Below, piece by piece: positions 41,801-54,215 of a stretch of 64,000 nucleotides of DNA. The notes below the pieces were generated by a model that did not search any database, had not been told where the DNA came from, and saw only the letters and a list, made by a program, of their open reading frames with translations. The stretch's first letter is position 1. Each line of letters opens with the position of its first letter. The DNA comes from Macrotrachela quadricornifera (taxonomy: Eukaryota; Rotifera; Eurotatoria; Philodinida; Philodinidae). Both the position numbers and the translations under genes were made by a program. Where the stretch lies: contig JAJEKB010020542.1 of assembly GCA_022393335.1 (NCBI GenBank), positions 1 to 64,000 of the forward strand. The letters are read 5' to 3'.

Positions 41801-42370
41801 CAACAAGGTGCACGAAAACGTCCACCACGTCTTCATGATGGAATGTCTCAAGCTAGTTTTCAAATGGTTTCATTAGATACTGAAGATTCATCATCAGGTT
41901 CATCAAGTCTTACTCATCAATCAGCTAATATACAAGCTATAATGACTGGAATGGGTGCTACAATATCTTCTTCTCCTAGTAAAAAACATCCAACATTTCG
42001 AACTTTAACAAAAAATTCAGCAAGTAATGAACGTAAAGCAATGCGTGTTTTATTAATTATCTTTTCCATATTTGTCATATTATGGACACCATTTTTTATT
42101 ATTAATCTTTTATCATGTTTTATTACAAATATTCATCCAATTTTTATATCAGTAGCAACATGGCTTGGTTATTGTTCATCAGGTGCAAATCCAATAATTT
42201 ATACAATATTTAGTCGAGCTTTTCGTCAGGCATTTTTTAATATACTAACATGTCGAAAAGTAATTAGTTCACATCGTTCACAAATGTTTAGTCCATCATG
42301 TCATTCAATGACAATGTCAGTTGGACGAAAAATGTCAACAGTGAGTAGAGGACAAGCTGATGTACGTTAA
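38806..42370 (+). CDS. Biogenic amine GPCR, 5-HT2-like
   Basis: This is a class A amine receptor. Six exons: 38806-38952, about 39507-39753, 39806-39904, 39980-40554, 40605-41031 and 41143-42370, roughly 900 aa. TM2 has SLAFTDCLVACLVMP, TM3 TFDVCCSTSSIWHMS (Asp binds the amine) then SLDRYLTLRYPLKYG (DRY), TM5 IYGSFVAFFIPLIIMIITYA, TM6 FVILWTPFFIINLLSCF, and TM7 TWLGYCSSGANPIIYTIF (NPxxY). The TM3 and TM5 blocks are closest to 5-HT2 receptors. The third intracellular loop is about 560 residues, low-complexity (Ser, Asn, Thr), including an Asn-rich run. The extracellular N-terminus has N-glycosylation sequons (NET, NHS). The start is the Met of MLVPTNHW, in frame with the TM1 exon. The exact amine is not determinable. 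Confidence 0.85.
41270..41332 (+). repeat. AAT/AAC trinucleotide run coding Asn
   Basis: An imperfect AAT/AAC run within the third intracellular loop of the amine receptor encodes a mostly Asn stretch. Confidence 0.85.
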
Positions 42371-45300
42371 ATATATCTTTGACATACTACGTCTGTATTC
42401 TTTGTATTAAATATATACATATATATTTATTTATATAATTATATACAGAGCAATTTTTTCCTTCCAGTGTCACATCACATTTTGTATATTCTACAAAAAA
42501 AAATACAGTAGGCGCATGTCAAATTTTTGTATTAATACATACAAATGTTGGTTTTATAACAGATGTGGAATTTTAAATAAGTGTGTTTATGTATATGATG
42601 ATCATTCTTTAAAATATAAATGAAAACATTTTTGTATTCATTATATAGAAAAATAATGTAATAAGACAAAAAAAAAGAATTATTTTATAATTGATTAATA
42701 TTCTATTCAAATTAGAAAATAAAATATCAATGTGAATACTATGAATAGTTATATCAAAAATTGATAAACTTTTATTAGGAATGTGATAAGATATGTTTTT
42801 ATATTTGATCTTATTATTGGGAACTTCTAATAAATAGATAGAAATGAAAAAAAGAATTAAATTTGATATAGTTAACTAGAATAAATGTATACGCTTTAAT
42901 TTAAATCCTATTTTTGCATAAACCTTCTATGATGAAATTTTAAAGTATATAAATACGTCTTGAATATATCAAGAGCATCTCATTCCTATCAAAAGAAACC
43001 GTATGAATAATAAATTTCTGAATTATTTTCATCCTTCTGGTTTCATTCTGCATATTGCAAATGTTAATTGAAATATTATATGATTTCTTATTTAAAGTAA
43101 ATATACACAACGTGATCAACTCATATTCTGTTTGTAAATCTTCTTCAATAATATCTTTTACCAACAATGATTATTACAATAGTGAAATATGAATACGAAA
43201 AAGTTATTTTATATTGGATAATTCAATTGATTTTTTTAAAAAAACTATTGAAACCAACGATCAACATTGATTATCTCTCTAAACTATTAATATGATTGAA
43301 CTTTTTTCTTGTAAATCAGTCTTATTTTATAAAACTCATGTGTGATTTAAAGATACTTTATAATCATTATACTATGAATATAGGATACCATACTATAAGA
43401 AAATTAGACTTAAAATTAGGTAAAGTAGCAATGTTTATTGACAGCTTATTAATAGAATATAATATTTGAATTTCTAAAGATATTATGATAGTGAGTAATA
43501 GTTGTTTCTATTATATCACTTTCGTTATTTGTTACTTACTAAAAATCGTGTGACTGACTTTGTTAGGTGGTTTATGATCGTCAAGAGAGTACATTAAATT
43601 AAGGAAGTGGCTGTGTACACATATGTATACATACTTCCTTCCTTAAATTAATCGAAGACTAATATTCTATACATATACAAGGATAATATTATGTCAATTT
43701 ATGAAAATACAATTGTTGAATTCTATTTGAGTACATATTACTGATTGTCTCGTATTAGCATCTTCAATACTAACACCGTCAATATGACAAAAAAACTAGA
43801 AGTGTGCATTAACAGGTTTTTATCATTTAGAATCTTTTCAGACTTCACAGAGTAAAACCAATTACACATGTATTATTGTTCAAATATCATTTCAATTCAG
43901 TATTTCATAAATTCGTCCAGCTCTAGAGAATATTCTAGAAACTTGTACCTTATGTTATGCATATCTAAAACTGAATTGAACTCAAGGTCTTAGTATCATC
44001 GTATCAGAATTTTCCGGTAGAAATCGTAGGATAATTTTCAATTTGAATTCTTACACTCTGTTACATCTTATTTCTAATAATCTTTTGCAAATATTACTCA
44101 CATTTAATGCACAGATTGATAGAAAATTTTCTTTTCTATACTTGAAAATTAAACTGCGACCTTTACAAATCCCACTCACGAAAAAGTTTACTAATCGATA
44201 GGTCGTTATATATATGAGTAAAACTAGCAATTTCAACTGATTCTCTCACAATTTTAATCAAAAATCATAATTCATTCTGATCAATGCATTTGAGTTTGAG
44301 GCTACGATCGTATTCCCACCTGTGCGTGTTCGTCGTTGACAATCATATGCACACCAATTTTTTGTAAATTGAAAAAAGAGATGATCTCCTCTTTATCCAT
44401 CACAAATAATAAAAGTAAAGAAGCATTTTACATTAAATAATACTTACTGTTGGAATTTTCTTGCAGAATCATTAATGAATCTATAACTTTTCGGAGGCCT
44501 TCATCAATCCTGAAAAAAAGATATCGTGTGATTTTGATAACACGGACTTTAATATTTACATAATATAATAGATAAAAGCACCTGTACATATGTAGGATAA
44601 TAGTCGAAATAAAATACATTTATATATTTAATAATCGTAGAGTGATGATAAAATAATAGTTATTCATTTCCATACTATCAACATATTTTTGAGCAAGTAT
44701 TCAAATTGTAATTGTAAAATTCCGAAAAATTTTAGTTTTCTATTTAACAAACATAGGCAAACAAAGATCTTAAAAGTCTTCAGCATGTGTAGGAAAGAAG
44801 GTTTATTATTGTTTAAATTTGATTAAAATAGTGTTCATGTAGCAAAAAATATTTGAGCAACAAGCTTTTTGGAAACAACCAACGAAAACCAGTCTAGCGT
44901 AAGATACAGTAGTGAAAAAGCAACGTCGAAGTGTTTTTTTTGCTTTACAGTTGCTTCGGTTAAAATTTTTTTGTTTAATTTATTTTTGTTGTCTACTATT
45001 TACTGAAAATCTCCGCTGACAAGCCTATCACTGGTATGCACTGTTCCACACTTTCTCAAAAACACTAACAGAAAAGTAAGTTTTTGCATATTGAATAAAC
45101 TAGGATGAAAATTTTTTTGTGACGCCAGATTTGACTCATTAAATTAAGTTGTACGAAAAAATGGTATTTTAGAAATCTTGCATTCTCAATAAAATAACAA
45201 CTATATTGACCTGAATCAATAATTCTTTCAATTTCAACTAATTAAACTTAAAATCTTCTCCAAAACTATTACTTTTTTCTTTTGGTTTTTGTAATGTAAT

Positions 45301-46300
45301 AAAGATGCATTCGATCAGAATTCCTAATACTTTGTATTTACTTATTTTTAAACTCTCAAGAAAAATTCAGAATTTTATACATTTATGGTAATTTTCTAAA
45401 TAATATGCAAACAATTTAGTATCAATTTCATATTCTTTATGTTTCTATGTAATATAATTCCATAATTCGGATCAATGTATACACCTTTAAAAGAAGAAAT
45501 ATGTATATTTATAATGTAAGATTATAAAAGAATTATTTAAAAGTATAAGAAAGTACAATTTTTTCTTCTTGATCTTAATAGGATTTACTGATCACGACCG
45601 CCTCAAGGAGAATACATTTTGCTATATATACATCAAAATTCAAGGTAAAATACTGCCATCAAAAATTGCTTTCAGAAATAGGTTTATATAGGTAATCAGC
45701 AGCAAAATGCCGATTATTATTTTGATTGACAAATTGCGACCTCTACAGATTTAAATACGATGCAAAAAAACAAAATAGAACCAATGGCCAAACTTTATTC
45801 AGTTATTTATCTATATTTGGGCGTCATCTTCTATATATACATATCTCTTGACTCATTTTGATCGATCGATGTCTTATTTACAAATATAAAATCGAAAAGT
45901 TTTTTATGATTATTTCATAACGTGTTGTGTTCTTATTATCTCTATCCTTGAAAATGATTCGAATCAATTACGTCTAACTCATATATCACTTTAGTGTTTA
46001 TACATATATATGTAAGCCATGTCTGTTCTTTTACTTGGATGTTTGTGTGCTGTTTTTTTCACAATATTAATGCACACGCTATTGATTGTTAAGAAGGTAG
46101 TAATAGAGAAAAAGAAAAACAGAGAAGAAAAAAAGTTGTTTGTCAGTGATTCTGACTGAGGTAATTTTGTGCTTTTTTCTTTTTTTTACTTCTTACATCG
46201 ACGGCAGAAAACAAGCATAAACAAAAAACAAAGCTGTTGCCCATTGTTGACATTCAATGTTATGATTAAAATAATTCTATTTTTTTAATTTTTGTTAAAG
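42371..46300. other. 3.9 kb intergenic region, possible exon relics
   Basis: This is the 3' flank of the amine receptor and the upstream region of HIP1. It is mostly AT-rich. A palindromic segment lies at 43594-43652. Exon-like pieces flanked by AG and GT occur on minus near 44453-44620 and on plus near 45583-45643 (see findings), but no gene could be assembled. Pyrimidine-rich sequence lies at 46160-46200, and a TTTTTGTTAAAG acceptor ends at 46300, immediately before the HIP1 ATG. Confidence 0.45.
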
Positions 46301-49300
46301 ATGAGCGTTTATAATCGTCGTTCAAGCATGGTTAATTTAAATCAATTGGTGACAAATATTCCAGTACGGCGAAAAGCAGCTGATCAAGTTGAACGAGATA
46401 AATTTGAATGGAGTCAAGTATATAATTATTCGTCTTTTTTTCTTTTTTTAGTCAATATAAAATTATTTCTTTATTTAGTGGCAAAGTGCTACAAAAGCTA
46501 TTAATAGTGTTGAATCACCAGCTAAAGAAAAACATGTTCGAAGTAAGAAAAATAAAATTTTGTTCATATTAAATATTATATTTTTTTTTCATGTAATTTT
46601 AGATCTTATTCTTGGTACATTTCGACTTGAAGGTGCTCGTCTTTTCTGGTCAATGATGACAAGACTTCAACTTGAATCACATCCAATTGTTTGTTGGAAA
46701 TTTTGCTATGTTATGCATCGAATTTTAAGAGATGGACATAAACATGTAAGTCTTTTTATTTAAATACTAATTAATTTAATATATTAAAAATGTTTCTATA
46801 CCATTTTATGAAAGATTAAGATTTATCAGACTTACTTTATCAAATATTAAATTTTAAGTTTTTAATTTCAAGAAAAAACATGTAAATAAAAGACGAAAGT
46901 CTAATTGAAGTTATAAAAAAATAAATATTAAATATTTATCAAGAATAAATAATTGAAATTTTTTCATCTAGGTTGTGCACGATTCTGTTTCATTGGCACC
47001 TTATTTTGAACAATTAGGCAAGTTTTGGGTAAGTATCATAGAATTATAAATAAACGAAAATAAACTAATATATATACATACATTAAGTCACCTTTTTCTA
47101 AAGCTAAATCATCAGAAGGGAGTAATATGGTTTGTACAGAATATTTCAATGCTCGCTCATATACACATTGATCATGATTTTTATTTAATTGATTATATAA
47201 ATATGCATATTTTATTTTTTAATTTTAAATTTAGAGTGCTCTTCGACAAAGTTATGGTATGATGACATATCGTTATTGTCGTTTGTTAGTATCAAAATTA
47301 ACATTTCATGAAAGAAATCCATTATTTGCGGGAAATTTATCAATTGGTGAAAATAATGATATTCGACGTTTATTTCATGATAATTTGGATGCATATTTTC
47401 AATTATGTATTGAATTACTTGATTATATGGAAGAATTATTAGGTCTTGTTGACCTTGTTTTTACATCACTTGATCAATCACGTGCAAATTCAATGACAAC
47501 AGCTGGTCAATGTCGTCTTCATCCACTTATTATTTGTATACAAGATTCAAGTCTTCTTTATGATTATATTGTTAAAGTTCTTTTTAAACTTCATGATAGT
47601 AAAAAAATTTTTATTTTTATTATGATATAATTATACTTCTTTTTAAATTTAAAAAAAATTTTAAAGGTTTACCTGGTGAAACATTACAAGGACATCGGCA
47701 AAGATTAAATGATCAATTTAGAAGATTAAAACGTTTTTATGAACAATCATCAACATTACAATATTTTAAAGATTTAATTAAAGTTCCAGTTTTACCTGAT
47801 GTAAGAAATAGATTCTTCTTAAAAAAAACTTTTTCTATAAATGTTTATTTTATAGAGTCCACCAAACTTTAAAATAAAAGATGATATTAAAAATTATCAA
47901 CCACCAGTTGCTATTGTACATGCTCCGCCACCTGAACCAACTCAAACTATTGATGATATTCTTATTGATACATCTGATGTAAGATAAATTATTCTAATAG
48001 ACTATTAATTCAATAGTTTTCTTAAAATTAAACAGTTCATAATCCATTCTATTGACATAAAATCTAATAGCAAAAAAACAGAAACATATCTTTAACATGT
48101 CAGAAATTTTAAATAAAACTAATTCAAAATGGAATAGAAACTTAGATTTGATATGAATCGATAAAAGAAATCAACCTGTAATTAAACTATATATTCAAAT
48201 GATTTTAACCGACAAATTTTCCAAGTAAAAGCCGAAAATTAAACGTGAAAAAAAACTTCATGAAAACGTTTTTAAAAAGATCATTACATCTATAGTAAAG
48301 ATAAGGAAAAAATATATAGTTCACTAGCGAATGGAAACCATGACAAGGCAGGACATAAAAAACTGATTTTAATTGATTAGAATTAAGGAAAATTCTAGTC
48401 AAACTTGTTTTTCATGCATATGAGAACCAGAAGTTTGACAATGAAAATGACATCAAAAGTTGTCTGTCAATCTGAAGGAGTTACAATTACCATTTGTCGT
48501 AATAAGTAGTTCGGAAAAATAATTACAAATTGAAGTTTTTAATTTGAAGCTTAAGAAAAATATCATTTACTTTTATTATGATTAAAATTAGTAAGAAATC
48601 TATTAAGAATAAATTTATTTTTAATTTTTTACATAAATAATAACATCATTTTCATGAAGTTTTTAATCCTTATAACAGGAAAATTTAATTTTTAAGACTT
48701 GCTCTATAAAAGTTTCTTGTAGAGAAACGAATGGTCTTTTATTTAAAATATAATAGACTAAATAAAACTTTCAAAAATAAACTAATCAAATTAAGGAATA
48801 AACATTTTTCTTTTAACTATTTAGACCATATCAACAATAAGTTTTCCAGTTGATGATTGGCCACCAAATGGACATATGCCCGATCGGTTTGTAAATTTCA
48901 AAACATTCTTTTTATTACATTGTAATTTATTTTATTTAATAGATCACAAGAAATAGCTGATCTTGAACAACGATTATTAAAAGTAAAATCAATTGAATCT
49001 TAATTATAGATTTTTTTTTCTAAAACTTTTATATAAATATTAGTGTGATGCAATGTTACGAGAAAATCGTTTGGAAACCGATGGATTACATCAACTTATC
49101 GTAGCTAAAGATAAAGATTTAATAACTGAAAGAAATGTATTTAAAAAAAATATTTAAATTATTTATAATAAATATCTTTTTTTTAGCATCGTTTACAACT
49201 TGAAGAACAACTTCGTCAACAATTAGATAATCAACGACGTACGGAAGAAATGCATGCACTTGAAAGTAGATACGAAAAAAATTTTAAGAAAAACAAATTT

Positions 49301-52300
49301 AAAAATTTTATTTTTTAGAAAAATCAAATTCAGATGAAAAATTTAATAAATTACTCGAAGTTTATAATAAACTACGTGAAGAGCATATTGTTGTTTTACG
49401 TCGGGTATAGTTATTTTTTTCTTTTTAATTATAATTAAAATATTTATATTAATTAAGGAAGGTGAAATTAAAAAACAATTAGCAAATTTAAATCAAGAAT
49501 ATACACAATTAAAAGATGCTCATAATGTATAGAATATTTATATTTAATTTTCAAAGAAAATTTTATTAATGTTTTACTTTTTCTTTTGTTTTTTTAGAAA
49601 ATAAATAATGAATTTAATCGATTAAGAAATGATTATGAACAATTAAAAACACAAAATCAAGAAGAAATTAATCAAGAGATTATGCAATTACGTCAAACAA
49701 ATGATGTAAGTTTAGGAAAATATATACACAAAACAAAACAAAAAGATTTCTATAGATTCTTTTTTTTTTTTGAATATATAATTAGGAAATTTATTTAAAT
49801 ATGAATAATATTAAACATGAACGAGATCAATTTGAAAAAGAAATTGACGATAATAGAATGAGATTAAACGATAGTGAAAATCAACGTCAAGTAAATTTGA
49901 TGTTACCCTGTTTGACAAATATATAAGATGGAATCTATTTAATATCTAGAATCTCGAAAATACTTTACGTGAACAGACAGAACGTGTCACAACTTTAGAA
50001 CATACCATTGAAGCACTAACACGAGAGCTTCAAGAAAAAAAACAAGTTCTACAACGCGAAATGACTAGTTTTGAAAATCAAAACAAAGTATCAGAAAAAC
50101 AAGAAAAAACCTATACATAATTATATTTTATCTATTTCTCTCTATTGAGATACTCGTCGAACACGAAACAAAACAACATGAATTAGAAGAGACATTAACT
50201 CAAATGACTAAATGCATAAATGAACATGAAAATAATGCGAGAGTATAATAGAATCGAAATTCATCTATATATAAATAGATGAATTAAATTAATTATTTCT
50301 AGGAAAATAAGAAAAAATTCGAAGAATTTCAAATAACAAATAAAACATTGGAAACTACCTTACAGAATAAAACAAATGAGTTTAATCATATAATAACCAA
50401 TGTTCAACATGAACTTAATGAAGTTGAACAAAAAAATAAAGTAAAATTCATGCATGATATCTTGCTTGGTTTTCTCTTCTTGAGTACTATCATTTTCTTC
50501 TAATTTTTTCCTAAAGGATTTAACAAATATAATTGATCAGTTAAAAACTGTAAGTTCTATCACTGATACTAAATTAATCGAAACGAATGGCATCGTAACA
50601 GAATTAAAACACACGAATGAGGTATCCGCTTTTGCTAATACTAATCGTTGTTATCTTCTTGCTAATATGTGTTCATTGTTAGCAACTTAAAAATCAATTA
50701 GAACGAACAAATCGAGAAAGAGAACAGTTTCAAAACGAAATAAACGAGTTAAAAAAATTAATGGAAAATCGTGAGAGTGTAAGATATTCAATAAATATTG
50801 TATTTTTTTTTAAATTTATTTTTATATTGATTTATTTAATTTAATTAGGAATTACAAAATAGAATATTAGCATTAACAAATGAACGTAATGATTTTCAAA
50901 CAACAACAATAACAACAGCTGAACGTATTAGAGAAGTTGAACATGCTAAACAAGTTATAAATTTTTATATATTTACAAAAATAAAATATTTCGAAAATTT
51001 TTTTTTGTTATTATTTAGAGTGCAGAAGATCGATATAGAGAAATAGAAAATGAAAAATCATTAATTAATAATAAATTAGAAAATGAAAAATTAGAATTTG
51101 GTAAAAAATTAAATGATGTTGAAAGTGAACGTCGAGATTTATTAAATAGAAATCGAGTAATAATATTAACTTTTTTTCTTAACAAAATTCGTATATTTTT
51201 TTTCTTTTTAGGAACATGAAGAAAGTTTAATTGATTTAATTCATGAAAAAGAAGAACTTGAACATAAAATACTTGATTTAGAAGCAGCAACACGTGAATG
51301 GGCACAAAAATTTGTTACTACAACTGATAATCAAAAATTAATGCAACAAAATCATGGAAATATGATAAATAATTTAAAACAACAATATAAATGTAAAATA
51401 AAATAAATTAAACTCTTAAATTTCTGTTTATTTAATTTTTTTTTTAAGATTCAATTTTAACATTTTGTATCAATCAAATGCATGATGGAATTGAACGTAC
51501 TAAAGATGTTGAATTATTAAATTGTAAGAGTGGAGCAGAATATCTTTTATCAAAACTTCGAATGGCTGTTAACAGTGCAAAAATAACACAAGATTTATGG
51601 AAAAAACAAATACCAACAGATGAATGTTCGTATTAATATTTTCATTTTGATTTTTATAATCATAAAAAATTTTCTATCAGGTCCATTTAATATGTTATGA
51701 AGAGTTTTAGACTATAATTGTGCTTTTTAATTTATGATTTGAGTATATGCATGTCAAATTCAAGAATGCTAAAACCAATGAATCTTTTATTTCTAGAATT
51801 ATCGCATGACATTTGCTTTTTCAAACTTAATTGAATTATATTCCTATTATCGAGAGTATTATGATTAAGATGGACATTTCTTCTTCCAAATTTCATAAAA
51901 AAAACCACATGTAGTCGGTTTAAAACTTTTATTATATATCATAAGAATTTTAGATTAAGATCATATTTAAATTAATTAGATCAATTCATCATTTTATGCT
52001 TCATTATGATTTATTTCTTGTTAAAAGATAGCTTGAAAAACGAAATAAGAATTTTAAAATTTATTATTATATAAACTAAAACTTTATATTAGACTATTAT
52101 ATATAAAATTTATATTTCTAGCTATAACATTTTCATTCTTAAATGAATGTATTACATTGTCTAATTGTATGGTTGATATTGTTGTACATGGAAAAGCAAC
52201 ATCAAATCTTATACAAGATATTGATCATGGTGTTATTTTAGCTGATAATTGTCGTGATGTAACTCTTCAATGTATTGATCTTTATTCAAATTATCAAACT

Positions 52301-54215
52301 CGTTCGTAATCTAAGAAATTCTTATATATTTAAAAAAAATTATTTTTTATTTTCTAGCATCATCAACTATTGATTTTGATAAACAATCTAATGAATTAGT
52401 TCGTCGTTTAAATTCACTTATTGATAAAACAACAACTCTTTTACCTAAAGTAAAGATATATTTTTTATCAATTATAAAAACAAAAAATGTTTATTTATTT
52501 TAATTCAAGGTATCTGATATAAGTAAAGAAGAATTAGGTGATTTGGTTGAAAAAGAACTTCAATCAACTCATGAAACTATTGATCAAGCTGTTAAACAAC
52601 TTGAAGTATAAATGAATTAAAATAAACAAAAAAAAAAGAATTTAGTTTTGTTCTTTTCTTTTTCTAGGCAATGATGACTAAATCTCGTGAACAAGATACA
52701 GGTATTAAATTTGAAGTTAATGGACAAATACTTGATTCATGTGGTAAATTAATGCAAACAATTAAAGCTTTAATAATTAAAGCACGAGATCTTCAAAAAG
52801 AAATTGTTTCCCAAGGACGAGTAAATATTTTCTTATTTTTTTTAATAAGAACAGAAAAAAGAATTTGCCTTTTTTGTTTTTCATTATAGGGCACTGCAAG
52901 TGCTCGTGAATTTTATACAAAAAATCATAAATGGACAGAAGGTTTAGTTTCAGCAGCTAAAAATGTTGGTTTAAATGCTAAAGTTTTAATGTAAGTAAAT
53001 ATTTAAATAAAGTTTTCTTTTTTTTTTCTTAGTAATATTAATTATAGATTTTCTTTATATATAAAAATAGTAAAAAAACACATTGTTTTCTTGACGATAA
53101 TAACAATGATCTGTGCGTTCCAAATAAATTGCTGTGTTTTTTATCTGATTTAGAATATGTGTGTGTGCGGAAGAGAATATCGCATGTGATGGAGAGTTTT
53201 TTTTTATATTTATTTTTGGGGATCTCTTGTTTTTTTCTTGAGGGAAAATTTGAATATACATATATTTATATGATTTGCATGAGCATGGTTATTCTCTCCC
53301 CTCTCCCTCCCTTATTCATTAAAAAGCAAATATTGATTTTTAGAAAAAGAAAATAAAAGATTATTTGACTTGTTCTAGTGAATCAGCGGATCATTTATTG
53401 AGTGGTGATGGTAAATTTGAAGAAATTATTGTTTGTTCACAAGAAATAGCTGCATCAACAGCACAACTTGTTGCAGCATCAAATGTATGATAATATTAAT
53501 TAATAATTTTATTTAAAATATAAATATTTCTTTTTTGTCTAAATAGGTTAAAGCTGATCGTGAATCAAAAAATCGTGAAGGACTTTCACAAGCTTCAAAA
53601 GCAGTTAATGCATCAACTGCACAAGTTGTTGCTACAGCAAAAAATTGTGCTTCCATTATTGAAGAAAAGAGTAAGAGTTTTCTCATTTGTTATTACTATT
53701 TGTAATTCTATAAAAAAAAAATACATAAATATTATTTTAGGTACAATGGATTTTAGTTCATTAACTCTTCATCAAACAAAACGAAAAGAAATGGATGCTC
53801 AAGTTAAAGTTCTTGAATTAGAAAAAGCACTTGAACAAGCTAAACAACAATTATATAAATTACGAAAACAACATTATCAAATGGCTGGTGAAGATGCTGG
53901 ATGGGATAAAGATGTATGTAATATCTTTTTATAATTTTTATTTTCATATAAAAACACAGAGCAATTGCACATTCTTTGTATATCTAATAATCACCATCAT
54001 TTATAGGCAATCACCAATTTGGTAATAAGAAGCTTCTTGCTTTTTTTCTCTATCTTTATTTCTACTAAACTAACATGAGAGAAGTATTGTGGTTTTTTAA
54101 TAATTGTTTTTGCCTGTAGCATGACAATTATTTTGCATTTGCTCATTTATTTGAAAGATATTTATTCTAACGAATTGTATTTTTTAGGATGCATCAAACA
54201 ATACCCATGCTTAAA
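46301..54215 (+). CDS. HIP1: Huntingtin-interacting protein 1 family (HIP1/HIP1R/Sla2)
   Basis: This clathrin-adaptor protein links endocytic coats to actin. Order: an ANTH lipid-binding domain (KEKHVRNLILGTFRLEGARL; IVCWKFCYVMHRILRDGHKH; SMTTAGQCRLHPLIICIQDS; SLPGETLQGHRQRLNDQF; LQYFKDLIKVPVLPDSPPNF), an acidic linker (TIDDILIDTSD), a long coiled coil over many small exons, then the I/LWEQ/THATCH actin-binding module (EELGDLVEKELQSTHETIDQ; REQDTGIKFEVNGQILDSCG; GTASAREFYTKNHKWTEGLV; GKFEEIIVCSQEIAASTAQL; MDFSSLTLHQTKRKEMDAQV). About 30 exons; long introns near 47990-48824, 51640-52121 and 52993-53376. The last exon encodes DASNNTHA and its TAA overlaps an AATAAA. An optional 15-nt microexon may precede it. 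One gene stands for the vertebrate HIP1/HIP1R pair. Confidence 0.92.
54007..54021 (+). other. HIP1: Candidate 15-nt in-frame microexon of HIP1
   Basis: GCAATCACCAATTTG is bounded by a TTATAG acceptor and a GTAATA donor. Its length is a multiple of three and both neighbours end and start in phase 0, so inclusion would add AITNL between WDKD and DASNN without altering the frame. Whether it is used is unknown. Confidence 0.35.

Noticed and set aside
44051..44236. 61-codon minus frame
   Set aside because: No motif, no splice context and no homology impression.
53129..53356. Frames on both strands inside the HIP1 region 53.0-53.4 kb
   Set aside because: They lie in the ~385-base intron between the THATCH exons ending AKVL and beginning ESADHLL.
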